From the NCBI GenBank assembly GCA_950106755.1, contig OX467082.1, positions 35,650,001 to 35,714,000 on the forward strand: a stretch of 64,000 bases of DNA, read 5' to 3'. A program made the translations under genes and the position numbers. This document shows positions 33,413 through 46,131 of this stretch, in pieces. The notes under the pieces are model-generated. The model was not told where the DNA came from and did no database searches. It worked only from the letters and a program-made list of their open reading frames with translations. The first letter of the stretch is position 1; the number at the start of each line of letters is the position of its first letter. Origin of the DNA: Climacium dendroides (Eukaryota > Streptophyta > Bryopsida > Hypnales > Climaciaceae).

Positions 33413-36400
33413 TCTCTTGAGGGGAGGTTGTAAATGGTAAATGGTAAGTGGTAATCATGTCTGATTTATTTTTATTATTTTCGCGTCTTTACATTAGGAT
33501 GGGCAACTTGAGTGGTTCAAATTTGCCTGAACTGGGATTTGCGGAGTCGTGAATGATCTGAGGAGGAAATAGAAAGCTTTCTATAGCTGGAGCTTGAAAC
33601 TTGGGATGCATTGACTGCAGGTGGGCGGGAGCGGACTGGAGCCAAAACGAACCGGGATCAGACCGTTTCGCTGCTTTCTTTCCGCACTGGAAAATTGAAT
33701 GAAAAAGTCCCGGGAAAAGTTTGGAGTTGGGCAGCTTTAAGTTAAATGCAATAATAAGGAGCTAAAAAAGTTGTCCAGCAGCATTGTCGCAGGTGCTTCA
33801 GTTGCAGGCGGGGTTTGCACAGATTTGCATTTAAGCAGGGCCGGGTATTCAGTAAATCGGTTCATGTGAAAGTCAACGACCGACTGTTACAAGCGTGATC
33901 ATTTACTGCTTTTTTCCCCATTTCGCTTCACTTTTTCTTTTTGTTCTCTTGTGTTATTGTTTTTTGTTTTTTTGTTTTTTGTTTTCCTTGAAACACATGG
34001 ACTGTTCTCTTGTGTCTGAAAGTAACGCCTATTCGCAGGGATGGTCGAGGCTATGGGAGCATTACCGGTACAATAGATTTTCGTGGTAGGCTGCTTTTCC
34101 TCTCCTAGAAAAAGCCAATGGACAGAAACAGTTCAGGTTGATGGGCTCATATGTTTACGACATCGCAGGCACAAGGTGTTCAAGAACATCATGATAGATT
34201 CTCAACATATGAAAGTAACTTGGAATGTGAGAGAGTGTGTGTGTGAGAGGGTTGAGTGCAAATGAGATATATTCAGATGAAATGTTAAAACATTTCCGCC
34301 AGGGACTTGTTCCTCTGGTTCTGTGTACCGGTACTTTTTCCCCGTATCAATGGAAATTGTCCATGTGTCTCAAGAATCTCGGCCAGTCCCTTATTGGGGC
34401 CAGCATGCATCAAGATCCCAATTTTGCTCAAAGACCCCACCCACACCAAAGTCCGTAGGACAGTGGGAGAGAGTACAGAAACTGTACCTCAGTGTCCTGT
34501 CTGTGCAACTGATGCACATGTTTGATTCTGAGCAGAATGTCACAAGTTGATGCTGCTGTAAGATAGGCAAATATTGAAATTTAGGTACAACTGGTGTCAC
34601 CTATCTTTAATGACCTTGCGGCCCTCCCAGGGATGGATGTCACTTCACAGAGATGCTTCCTGTTTTGTTTGATAGGGACTAGCATGTTGTTTGCAGACTG
34701 ACGAAGGCACTTGAGCACGGCAGAGGACATAACTTACATATTTAGTAAAACCGCACATGTGAGGTGATAGCTACAGGAGTATTTGTGCCACTCATGGGAA
34801 CATTCAATCAGTTTTAGAGGTCCATATTTCTTTGATTTTTTTAAACAAATGAAACGGAATTTCGTTGCTAGAGACCCACGTTTCCATTTCATTTGTGAGC
34901 CAGCTTCCATGTGCACGTCAACAAGCGTGTACCAGATCGACCTGCACAATTCAATCAAACTGACCGCTGTACTTGGGGTGCTCCACTGCTCACCAGTTGT
35001 TTTTGTAAGGCAATCACAGAGGAAAGAACTAACTAATTGCTATCGGTCAGACCTTTTACGGTTTGCAACTCTACTACTGCACAGTACCACGGAAACATGC
35101 CTATGAAGTAGAAGTACAGTACTATTTTAAAAAGTAAAAGAGAGAGCGAATGGGCAGGCTACTGCTGCCACTCTGCCATTGCAAATACGAAAATTATTTA
35201 ACATTCTTTCTATGGCAATAGGACTGCTGACGAATTCAATCTCATCCGGTAGGTACACCACAAGGATAGAGCTGTTTAAGCACACAACAATAACACCCTT
35301 GACTTGTCAGAAAATGCCAGTCAGTTATCCCAATATCCAAATAATTTTGTTAACGAAACAGGAGACTCGATCACTCACCTCCCTGCAGCACAACTAGCAC
35401 CATGATGGCGATGAAGTCCTGCAGATGGAGAGACAAAAAAAAAAGAACACCTTCCACTCCCAAAGGCCGCTAAGGTCTCTCACTGAATTCTGACTGCAAC
35501 ACAATAATGCTGCAGCAGGCCTCTGCCACTACGAGTGGTCTTTGATTGCTTCCAACACTAATTGACCACCAGTGTGGCCGGCTCCGTGCAAGTTGGAACT
35601 TGGAACCAGTTGCAAATCTGATCTGCTGCTTGCAATTCGTTTTTTTGAGAAGTTCAATTTCTGCAATAAAAAATCCAAATGTTTCTTTCAAAATAACGAT
35701 AAAAACTGGCAACTCCAAAAGGCCAGCTAATTGCTTCGAAGAAACTGACGTGCCAAACTCTGGAGTTTTTCTATGGCGAGTTGGAACAGAGAAGAGCCTG
35801 ATGTCTGCGTCCATGGTTGAAAGCAAGCCTGGCTCATTCGAAGCTCATCGGTCTTGTCAATAACTTCTACGGGATACCCTGATTTATCCTAATGGTGAAA
35901 GTTACAAAATTACTGTCACGTGCAAATTAGAATCACTAAATATTCGGTTTTTTGGAGGCAATTAGAACACTAAAAGTAATATTCCAGCTTACACTCTTTC
36001 AAATGTACCATAAGTAGAGTGACTTTGGTAAATAAGTGTCACATGCACTAACCGGGCCAATCAGTGCAGCCTTACGTTCTGTGAACGTTCTTACTCTTTG
36101 GCTCGAATGGATGTCGTTTGAGTTTTGGTTTTGATGATACTAGTACTTAAAGTACTTTCCCTGCAATTAAAGTACTTTCATTCGCTAAAAACTAATACGG
36201 AGTATAATTATAATTTGAACCGTTCATCAGTACCACACTGGCGCAATTGCGGAAGTTGACTTTGCGCCAGTGAGGTAACTTTTTTTCGGGCTCTCTAGGA
36301 ATAGCAAAAGGCCCGTTTCAAATGGGTAGCGCACTTTCGCAAGCACAAGCCGGAGGTTAATAATGGAGCTTCGTTTCCCGGAGTCGGGAGAACGCAAAAC

Positions 36401-36639
36401 GTCGTCATGTGCCCTGGGTGAAATTACAGCTTAGCTAAGTTAGAATAATAGATCCAGCCAGTCAGACTGAGTTTCGAGGGGATAACATGTCCTCGCAGTA
36501 CATAAGTCACAGAAGGAGCTGGATCTCGACAATCATGCTGGTCAGGCGTTGCTAGCTGAGGTGCAGGTGATTCCCTAGTGCTTCCTGGGAGTGGCTGATC
36601 AGTCCCAAGGCAGGCCTCTGACTTAGCTGGAAGCTCACT
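33413..36639. other. Intergenic region upstream of the epimerase gene
   Basis: Mixed composition with only short, unconvincing frames. A roughly 45-bp segment at about 34833-34878 (TTTTTTTAAACAAATGAAACGGAATTTCGTT...) is found inverted at about 46160-46200 next to the U6 copy. No tRNA or promoter motif is clear enough to call. Confidence 0.4.
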
Positions 36640-37732
36640 AGTTTGGCTGTTCAAGCTTCGCAGAGAAGAAGAGTGGAGAGAAGAGTGGAGAGATCCCGCA
36701 GATTCCTGAGCATGCTGGAGTTGGAATCTCGGCGTAACGGGAATGTTTGTTGAAGAACTGGAGTTGGGAGTGAGCTGAGATCTGGAAATCTCGACAACGA
36801 GGTTTGGAGGTTGCAGATTGTGTTTTATAAGGTAAAGATTCTGCGCGTTCTTATGTGGAAGGGGATATGTCAGTTGCTCTTGTTCTCCGGGTTTGGTACA
36901 GGTCTAGAGTTGTGCGCCATGGTGTCTGCAGCTCAGTTTTGAGTGTATTGCTGTCTGCGTTGCGAAGCCTGTTATTTTGGGGATCATTCTCAGTAGAAAA
37001 ACCTTTTGCTTGCATTTGAATCTCTCTTGTTTGAGATGTTCAATCGCTACTTTCGCTGCGAGACTATTCCGATTATCTTTGGGTGCTCTCCGAGTGGAAG
37101 AGTGTATTTCTCCGCTTTCGAGATCCTATCTCAGGGTGTTCGTTATTGTCCCAAAACATATGCAAGTGACGGTGGATTTGCGCAAATGAGCTGGGTGTAG
37201 ATTTTTCTGGCTAGATCTCTTTTTGGTTTGAATCGTCAAGGCACAGATTGCGTTTTAAATTCTGGTATGGATTCTAAGGGTTTGGATAGTCTAAATGTTC
37301 TCAGAAAGAGAGAGAAGCGCAAATTCCCACAAGGTCCTCTCTACACGATCTCGCTTGCAGAGAGATGGATTTTGACATTATTTATTTTGAAATGAACAGT
37401 GCCTGCTGGATTTCAGTAGTCAGAGAAAATCTCCTTCCGAGGATCTATGTGACGTCTGAGAGCGTACGAAGAGAGATCGTTAACTTGAGAATCCCTTAGT
37501 TGGGTGCTCCTCGGGGTGCTCGCAGCTCGCCTCGATTCCGTGAAGCAAATTGTGACGTGAGTCATTGACGAATATTTTTTCTGGCAGGGTGTTCCACACT
37601 GACCAAGGCTTTCGTGTTCAAATCAGGTCAGAAACTCTGGAAGACCGATACGAGGTTCAGTGTTGGGTGCTGAACCAGAAGGGGAGGGCCCCAGTGCACG
37701 CATTTTGCGAGAAGCGGGGCGGGGGGCTCCCG
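36640..37732 (+). other. Probable promoter/5' leader of the epimerase gene with a leader intron
   Basis: A consensus donor (TATAAG/GTAAAG, intron from 36832) and a pyrimidine-rich acceptor (TTTTTTCTGGCAG, ending at 37587) could remove a 756-bp leader intron. No ATG lies between 37588 and the proposed start at 37733, so the leader would be free of upstream starts after splicing. The transcription start itself is not identifiable. Confidence 0.35.
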
Positions 37733-40239
37733 ATGTACGACTCCCCCAACAATTCGCTCCAGAACCCTTTGCTCAAGATGCCCCCTTCCGTCCACGACCA
37801 CGAATTTCCTTCCACCCCCGGCAAGGTATTATAAACGCCGAATCATCACGTCAACCGCTCACATTGTCGCTCTTTTAGACCTCATTCGTTACGAATGGCG
37901 GATCACTCCCATGTCAACATTGGTACAGTTTCAGGATTCTAACTGAAACTTCAGATCTGTATCGATCCGAGTTTGAACAGCACAACTCTGGCGTTGTGAA
38001 ACACGCCACTCTTATCAATATAACCATTTAGCTACGAATCCCGAATATGGCCCTTTTGCTATGAACCTTGAAGGAATGGAATCTCGATGTGAGTGAGGAT
38101 TGTGGTGTTGAAGGTAAATGCAGAATCATACCTTTAGCTCGTTGCTTCTTCAGGAGCTCATTTTTCGCTTAGGACCGCAGTTTCGTTCAAATGATGGATT
38201 TTCGTGATATCGGCACAGTTTTCGGTCACTCAACTGTAGTCTTAGATCTGCACCAGTTTGAGAGCTCTGAGCTTTCGACCGTCACAATTCTGGCGCTTTG
38301 AAGCACACCATTGTTGTGAATGTAAGTAATCGGTTGTGAATCTCGAAGGAATGGCATTCCAACATGTGGGACCCGTGCTGTGTGCAGGTAAAAATGGAGA
38401 GGAGCAGCTACTTCGGACGAGTGGCCTCCCGCTGGCACTCGAGCGCCTCCGCAAAGCTTCTGTGCCTCACGTCTCTTCTGCTCGCCCTAACTATCACCAT
38501 CTTCTTACTCGCCACCTGCCCCTCAAGATCCACCGAGAGCTTCACAACTGGGATGCAGCCCTTCCAGCGCAGTCACCAGTGGGAGAAGCGCGTCCGCCAG
38601 TCGTGTACGCCCCGTCGCGACGAGAACGCCCTGATTGTGCTCGTCACGGGCGCCGGGGGGTTCGTCGGCACGCACGTCTCCCTCGCGTTGAAGAAACGGG
38701 GCGACGGCGTCGTGGGCCTGGACAACTTCAACAACTACTACGAGGTTTCCCTGAAGCGGGCGCGGCAGGTACTCCTGGAGAAGCACGGCGTGTTCGTCAT
38801 GGAGGGCGATATCAACGACAAGTTTTTGTTGGAGAGTTTGTTTGAAGTGGTGCAATTCACGCACGTCATGCACCTCGCGGCGCAAGCGGGCGTCCGGTAT
38901 GCGATGCAAAACCCACAGTCGTACATTCACAGCAACGTCGCGGGGTTGGTGAACATTTTCGAGGTGTGCAAGGCTGCGAATCCGCAGCCCGCTATCGTGT
39001 GGGCGTCGTCCAGCTCGGTCTACGGATTGAACACCAAGGTAACGATCTACTGAACATCTAAACGCTCCGTTTTAGGGTTTAAAGCTCACGAATGCTCCTC
39101 TTTTTGGATTTATGCAGAATTTACTCATTCTCCCAAGTCCTAAAATCCACTTTTCTATCTAATTTTTGGAGTATACGTGAGCGTTGAAATGAAAAAGGGG
39201 TTGGCACACAAAGCTTTGAGTCTCAAGTTTAAACCCAGCTTGACTTTAAAATCTCTTTCCTAAAGTTGTTTATTGCAAAATGGAAGTGGAACTTAGCCTT
39301 AAAGTGGGACTTGAATGGAGAGTGTAGATTTAACACGCGGTGGAGTCAATTTAGCATGCCTTGAGTAACCCGAATGCATCCTTATTTACAAAACTCACGA
39401 CTTCTGCAGTACTTTGTTCAATGGAAAAAGCGACCTGGGACGTGAGCAGTTGCATTTCATTCTCCACTTACATCACTCTGTTCTGCAAGCAAGTGACTCA
39501 CATTGTGTGAACCTCCGGCCATGAATATTTCATTGTTCAAAGTGTGTCATTATCACCGGTGCATTTTCTCGATTACCAATCCCGTTATTGCTTGCAGGTG
39601 CCGTTTTCGGAACAGGACAGAACAGACCAACCAGCGAGCTTATACGCAGCAACTAAGAAAGCCGGCGAAGAGATCGCCCACACCTACAACCACATCTACG
39701 GCCTTTCCATCACCGGGCTTCGTTTCTTCACGGTCTATGGACCCTGGGGCCGTCCCGACATGGCCTACTTCTCCTTCACGCGCGACATCCTCAAGGGCAA
39801 ACCTATCAGCATCTACTCCGGTCCCGGCGGCAAAGACTTAGCCCGCGACTTCACATTCATCGACGACATCGTGAAGGGCTGCGTGGCCTCCCTCGACACG
39901 GCGGAGAGGAGTACCGGCAGCGGCGGCAAGAAGACTAAACCAGCGATGCTGCGCGTCTTCAACTTGGGCAACACCTCCCCCGTGACAGTACCCGCACTCG
40001 TCGACATCCTGGAGAAGTATTTGAACGTGAAAGCTAAGCGCAACATCCTCCAAATGCCGCGCAACGGCGACGTCCCCTTCACGCACGCGAACATCTCGTC
40101 CGCGACGTCGCAGCTCCAGTATAGACCCGTCACCAACCTGGACACCGGGTTGAAGAAGTTTGTAAAGTGGTATCTTAGCTATTATGGCGACAATACGAAT
40201 CGGAAGTTGTGGTTGGGGAATCATGAGCAAATCATCTAG
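37733..40239 (+). CDS. GAE: UDP-glucuronate 4-epimerase, Golgi type II membrane protein (three exons)
   Basis: Exons at 37733-37825, 38388-39038 and 39598-40239 have GT-AG introns, all in phase 0, and encode 461 residues, close to the usual plant length of 430-460. The enzyme interconverts UDP-glucuronate and UDP-galacturonate, the donor for pectin, in the Golgi. Exon 1 ends in the PSTPGK motif seen near the N-terminus of plant GAEs and joins VKMERSSYF in exon 2. A membrane anchor lies at residues 55-74. The short-chain dehydrogenase fold follows: NAD-binding GAGGFVG at 119-125, SSSSVYG near 238-244, catalytic YAATK at 264-268, then RFFTVYGPWGRPDMA. The start at 37733 is the first ATG after the leader acceptor; an in-frame ATG at 37778 is also possible and would shorten the protein by 15 residues. 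The frame is intact and the GC-rich coding sequence stands out from its surroundings. Many angiosperm GAEs are intronless as far as I recall. Confidence 0.96.
37925..38370 (+). repeat. Imperfect tandem duplication inside epimerase intron 1
   Basis: The stretch at about 37925-38092 is repeated imperfectly at about 38215-38370, offset about 276-290 bp. Shared blocks include TTAGATCTG/TCAGATCTG, ACAACTCTGGCGTT/ACAATTCTGGCGCTT and GAAGGAATGG. The second copy ends next to the exon 2 acceptor. Confidence 0.6.
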
Positions 40240-42666
40240 TCTACTACTACTCTCACTCTGATCGATCGTTGTGGCCTTGCAGCAAGTTGCGCGTCATCGT
40301 TTACCGTCATCACGCTCATTTTCGGTCGATACACGCTAGATTGCTTCTTCCCTAACCTTCCTCCGGTAGTTAGCCTTTACATGAACATTATTATTCAACT
40401 AACATTTATTCATTCTTTAATCGAGGGTTCGAGAGCAACACTCCATGCCCACTTTGTAATTGTAGATCCGAGGTGAGAGTCCGAGCACCTGGGAGGTTGA
40501 TTAACATCCGCTCTGCTATGCATAGGGAACTCTTGATTAGTGAACAGGGGCTTTTGAAGGAAGTGCCTGTCACTCTTTGATAATTCTTTCTGCATACCAT
40601 ACTCCACGGATCCAGCTGTAATTATTCTATTATGTTTGCAATCGTCTGTTGCAATTATGCCTATTCAAAACGAAGCTACCAGCTCGTCAAGAGTTGTGCG
40701 TTGAGCTTCTCCTAACATGGTCCTGACCGCACCATGTTCCAGATTGCTCATTTCAAAAGTCTTGTCCGAGGCTTTCAAATGTTATGTATAAGAATCGCAA
40801 TGTGGAAAAATGGAGAGAAACTACGACCACGCCATACTAGATATGATGAAATGTGGTTGTATGGAATCGTTTTAGAATACCGGAAAGTTCAAAATGTGGC
40901 CAAGAATCATCTTGAACTGTTGTTGCTCAGAACTTCGCCTCATCACCGTTCCGTTTGTGCAATCCAGTCTTGCAGGCACATGTTGGATTGCAAGATTGGA
41001 TCTTCCAAATTGAATAGGCACATCTTCCATGTTGCCGTTGTTAGTGCCTGTAAAACAAGTCGAGCACTTACAAGCTTGTGATTGTCCAAGAGCAAAGGAA
41101 CAGAAGCTCTGAGTTCATCGGTAATGAGATCATAAGTACCACTACCGGTACCCTAAGCTCAGGTCAGATTCGTTACCTAATAATTCAAAATATAATGAAA
41201 TATGGCATGTAATGAAATTTTCAGAAATTATAACATGGAATAATTGAATAGTGTAGAAAATAATTTGTATCCTTCACAAACCTCTATGAAAAATAAAAAA
41301 GAATATACATACCACGCTCATTGCTTTATAAATGTAAAAAAAAATCCATGAAAAAACATAAGTTTACTAAGTGAAGGCCATTTTTCCCCTCAAAGTTTAA
41401 AGAAATTGAAACTTGGATCATTTCCTTTTGCAAACTTACTAAGCTGGGAGGACCTTCTTGCTAAAGGTCATAAAAGATTCAATAAAGCTCTGAGTACCAT
41501 AGTAAAGTTATGAGGATTTTGTATGAAATATTCCAAATCTTATGAAATAAAATCCTAAAAATTCTAAATTGAGTTAATGTAAGGATATTCAATCTCCAAA
41601 GAAATGATTTCATATAGGTTTAATGAATTTGACCCCAATGTATAGTACTCACCACATTTTGCATTAGTTAAGACAAATGCTATGGGATTGCTCATACCTG
41701 GTGGTTAGGGTTAGCATTCCTTGCTAAATAATTAATTAAAGTTGACAAATGTAATTCAATGAGTACCTAAAAATAGAATGATTTTTTTTCTATACCAAAT
41801 TTTTATTTTTGAAAAAATAATTTTTCACAAACTATAACATGTTTTTTTAAAGAAAAAAAATTTGCCCACCCCATCACAAGGTACAATATATCATAACTTG
41901 TTTAAATGTGATGTGAGATTTGTCCTTGTAATTTCCTTGTAGCATTGCCCAATGACTTGTTTCCACTTGTCACAATAGTTGCATATCTATTTAGACCAAA
42001 TTAGAATGATTTATTTCTAAAGATTTTAAGGAAGAAGAAGCTTAACTCTCTAAGTTCCAAGGAATCACAAATTGATTACTAGAGTGAGAAAAACAAAAAT
42101 AACTCACAATTTGAGATTAATTGGAAGTGTCTAAATTAGGAAATGGAGGTCACTAATTTAATTGATAGAAAATGAATTAGGGTAATCAAATTTGGAAAAT
42201 ACCATTGTATGCAACTGTTATGTGCATTTATACATAGATTTGCTAATTTTTGTATAATATATCAAAATATGTGAAAAGTATTACAAAAAGAAATATGTCC
42301 CTTCTACGTCTTGAACAACATTGGTTGTATTTTGGGGGGAAAGCAAATACAAAGATGGCACAATCAAATCAATATTTTTTAGGAAGAAGATCATTGTAAG
42401 GAAATATGACATATAATAATGTATATAGCACGGGGTATAATAATGTTTTCAGTAATTTTAAGTAAGTAGTCAACAATATATATTTTTAATCCTTTTTCTA
42501 TCTTCTACTATAAACAATGACTTCAACTATTCTTGTGTAAGTGTGGATTAGTGATGAAAGAAACACAATTGAAATGGAGTAGAAGATATACATCTATGTT
42601 GAGTTTTCTCATATTAAGCATGTATCAGTTTCAAATATTGATTGAAGGTGTATTTTTTTAGTATTG
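40240..42666. other. 3' flank of the epimerase gene, then AT-rich non-coding DNA
   Basis: No gene or RNA is recognised. Composition falls from mixed to strongly AT-rich after about 41.15 kb. Confidence 0.5.
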
Positions 42667-43479
42667 ACTAGCGGTTGGCGCTTGCTACGCTATGCATTCA
42701 TCATTAAAATTTTATAAGAATTTTTATATATTAGATAGAATATAGAATAAAAATTTCAATAAATCTTCAAATAAAATGACTAAAATCTTTGTATAATTTT
42801 TTTTACAAGTAAGCATATATTGAAATGTACAATAGGAATTTATTGAATGATGAATGAAACATATGCAATGGTAAATACTATAAAAGATACACATACATTA
42901 GAATGCATTAGAAATTTGACTCCATTGTTACAAAAAATGGCAACTCAAATTGAAGAATTGAAAAGAAAAACTTATAAATCTCGAAAACTTTGTGAACAGC
43001 TTAATTGTTGTGGAATCCAAAATCGCTTCAATTGAATAAATTTCTCAAAATCATTTCGTAGTAGCAATAGAAAATTGAAATCATGAAAGCTCAAAGTTCA
43101 CAAAAGCTTAAAATCATAGAAGTGTAAAGAAGTGTAAAGTCAAGAGAAGCAATGGATTTGCTACCTCTATAATATCATCGTATGGATCCTCTTTAATATC
43201 ACCTTAATTGCAACAACTATATTATTTTTATAATATCACCCTTTGTAAAAAGTGATATTACAGAAGTGATTGCAAACTGCTACTCTATTTTTGTAATATC
43301 ACATTGTGTGAAAATACAATTTCTATGTATGCATGATTGAAAATATTTTTACAAAATATTTAAAATAATTATTTTAAAGACTTATTGAAATCATTATCAT
43401 GCATTCTATTCAAATATATCAAAATTTTACTAATATGTGATACAATGAATGTGTAGCATAGCAAGCACGAGCCCCTAGT
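42667..43479. mobile_element. Non-autonomous DNA element with ~35-bp terminal inverted repeats, 813 bp
   Basis: The left end (42667-42701, beginning ACTAGCGGTTGGCGCTTGCT) and the right end (43445-43479, reverse complement beginning ACTAGGGGCTCGTGCTTGCT) agree at 28 of 35 positions. The interior is AT-rich, with a short coiled-coil-like frame at 42847-43035 that I do not consider a real gene. No clear target duplication was found, so the superfamily stays open. Confidence 0.65.
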
Positions 43480-45375
43480 ATTAATGGTAGCATTTGTGAT
43501 ATTAGAGAGGGAGTTATGATTTTAGTAGTGTGATTGCTCTATAGGAATCATGAAAGCAAGGGCTACCAAATCCAAAGGTCCTTTAAGTGAATCTTTTATG
43601 AGTTTGCTAGTGTTGCAAGCCTTTGTTTGCACATTTTTCACATGTTGATGTCAACAATGTTATATACATCCTAGTTTTTAGCTCGCCCATTGTTTATCAT
43701 ACATTTTCCAATTTGGTACAGTGACATTTTTCACTTGGGCTCTTCAATAATCTTGCATCTACTAAAGATTTTGTCTAGATTCTTGCTCTAACCAAGAGAA
43801 CTTTGGGACTTAAAGGGTTAAAGAAATGTCTATTTTTCATCCCTTATTTTGGTTTCAAAAGTAAAGATTAGTACATCTCTAAAATTTAAAAAGCTTATCT
43901 CATATATCCAAAATTCTATATTTCTACATTTGTTCATAACCTGTCCTTGTCTTAGCAAAAATGTTGGGTTTGAGCAAATACTTAAACCTATTAGTTCTAA
44001 ATACTATGTTCTATCTCCTATTCAAATGGGCCCTATTATTAGCCAGAGAATATAGATGAGGTGATCCTAAAATGAACTACTTTAGCAATTGAATGAATTG
44101 AGGAAGTTTTTTTTTCTATTGCAAAAGTCAATCATTATCTTTGATTTCACGCATCTCTTTATAAGTTGCAAGTGAACACATTTTGGGAGACCTATGATCA
44201 CAAACACGTACCTATGCCTCAAATTTTTGAAAATTTTGAAATTATTTAAAAATGCGTGGAAAAATACAAAACCACTTGTATTAGGTTCTACATCTATTTT
44301 TCTTTCTTTGAAAAATTATCTAAAAATATTTTTGTCCATAAAGACCTATGAAAAAAGGCAAACTAGCCCTTAAATGGTCACTTTTAGAGCATACTACCTT
44401 AGACAACTTGAGTGACTAGTTTCCAATACTGACAGTACAACCAACTTAGAGGTAGGAGGTCAACAAATCGCCCATTCAAGAGTTTAAACTGAATTTTGAG
44501 AAGGTGAAGCTTCTTGAAATATTTTTCAGTAAATATTCCTTGAAAGACAAGTGGAATTGGTATTTAATCCAAGTTGTTTCATATTTTTTTTGAGCTTTCT
44601 GGAATTAGTTATGAAATTTTGAAGTTGAAATGGTATAGGGCTTTAAAATCGCCCACTCCTTAAAATGTACATGGTTTGTACAGTGTTGAAAGCTACATAA
44701 AAAAATGTGTACAAATAGTGTATATTTGAGGAGGTGGGTGGTTTTCGAGCATGTGTACATGTGTAGAAGAATTAGTGTTGGTGTTGTACAATATACAATA
44801 TGGGAGGCAATCCATTCTTGATCAATGCCCCATTTTGACAAAGTAGGATGTAATTATATGCAAGAGGTGATTAACAATGATTAATTAGGGTACAATTCTC
44901 GACACAATTGTAGCACATTATGATTAGCTACAAGACTCTCAATATTGCAATTAATCTTTGGTGGATTTTGCAACCAACCTTTAGTTGAAAATAGGAAGGT
45001 TTACCGATGACAAGTAGGGGTAGAACAAAATGTTAAGCTAAAAAATTCATTGTAATTATATTTTGGAAAATAAAAATCTGAAAAATCATGAAAAATTTAT
45101 GAATCCTATTTTTACACTTGGAAAAATTTCCCCACTATTGAAACTTGCCTTGCAGATATGTGTATCTACTTAAGTGGTTAGAAATGGGTTGCCTCCCTTA
45201 GAGCAGCTCCAATGCAACACTAAAATAAGCATAGGAATGGTGGCAACAAGTTTTATAATGTGCTTTTGTAAGAATTTACTTCCTAATGTAGCCGTTATTA
45301 CCAATGGGATTTTCCAATGCTTGTCACACATAGCATTGTTAAGCCACTCAATATACTCCCCCTAGTTGGAGGTAT
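43480..45375. repeat. AT-rich dispersed repeats without genes
   Basis: About 44060-44400 is a diverged copy of about 52430-52732 (shared TTGCAAGTGAA, CCATGAAAAAA/CTATGAAAAAA, TTAAATGGTCACTTTTAGAGC). About 44440-44757 is the inverted copy of 32504-32815, including the MITE-like hairpin. At about 44370 the sequence shows the uninterrupted TTAA site that is occupied by an insertion at 52733. Confidence 0.65.
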
Positions 45376-45405
45376 AATTCTCCCCTAGATGCTTGGGGGA
45401 GAATT
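45376..45405. repeat. Hairpin AATTCTCCCC / GGGGAGAATT
   Basis: Perfect 10-bp arms surround a 10-base loop. No T-run follows, so I do not call it a terminator. Confidence 0.7.
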
Positions 45406-45639
45406 CAGTTATAATCTGAGCTTTCTAATTGGCTCCTAGCAAATGTAAGTTTGCTAAGTGTTGGCTTGGGGGGACGGGTTTGATGAGTTGGCCCAGGCCA
45501 TCACTCCTGGGAACTCACAAAGTCAACATGCATTCCAGGGAAGTCATGATTTTGTAGAGCGGGTGCCTTTTCTATCAATTGTTTATTTATTTATGTCATT
45601 GTGTAATCCATTCATCCTAAGTAATTCTTGATGTTGGGG

Positions 45640-45659
45640 GCTTCCCGATTTCGGGAAGC
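45640..45659. repeat. Hairpin GCTTCCCGA / TCGGGAAGC
   Basis: Perfect 9-bp arms with a 2-base spacer. Outer GGGGG and CCCCC runs (45636-45640 and 45670-45674) could extend the fold. Confidence 0.7.
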
Positions 45660-46059
45660 AAAAGGAACTCCCCCAGCAAAGGTTAACAATGTTATGCATG
45701 AGAGTCGTTGCTCAGCATTTTGGGGCGATTTCCTGAGCATGAGAGAGCAAATCAGCAAATAGGAAGTTTAGATTTTCTGACATGTGGTAGTAGTTCCCGG
45801 ATCAACAAGTGGTGCTGGTCCCAAAAGCGCACTCTTACCAAAAATGGAAGAGATTCACTCGAAAATCATGTTTGCCTAGCCCTGATCCATTTTAGCATTG
45901 GGGTTGCAAATCGCACTCTGGAAATAGCGCCACCCCGCCTCGAGCTCCAGCAACAGACCTGGGGCGGACAGGATCCCGTGCTCGTTCCCGTGTCAGCATT
46001 GGAGCTGCTGTTACATATGCTGGAATTCTCAGTGTCTCACCTCAAACACTGCAAGCACG

Positions 46060-46131
46060 CGATACAGAGAAGATTGGCATGGCCCCTGCGCAAGGATGAC
46101 ACGTACAAATCGAGAAATGGTCCAAATTTTT
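46060..46131 (+). pseudogene. U6 snRNA, 5'-truncated copy
   Basis: 72 bases match the 3' two-thirds of plant U6 from CGATACAGAGAAGATT through GGTCCAAATTTTT, with two differences. The ACAGAGA box is intact. The conserved AGC triad of the catalytic core reads GGC, and the 5' stem-loop and preceding bases are missing: upstream sequence has no U6 similarity. U6 forms the catalytic core of the spliceosome with U2. This copy lacks the region with the cap signal and 5' stem and should be non-functional. No plant USE (RTCCCACATCG) was found upstream. A translated frame at 45708-46133 runs through it and is fortuitous. Confidence 0.9.

Noticed and set aside
42847..43035. A 62-codon coiled-coil-like frame in the 813-bp TIR element
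   Set aside because: Short, AT-rich and Lys/Asn-biased as expected by chance; no sign of a transposase.
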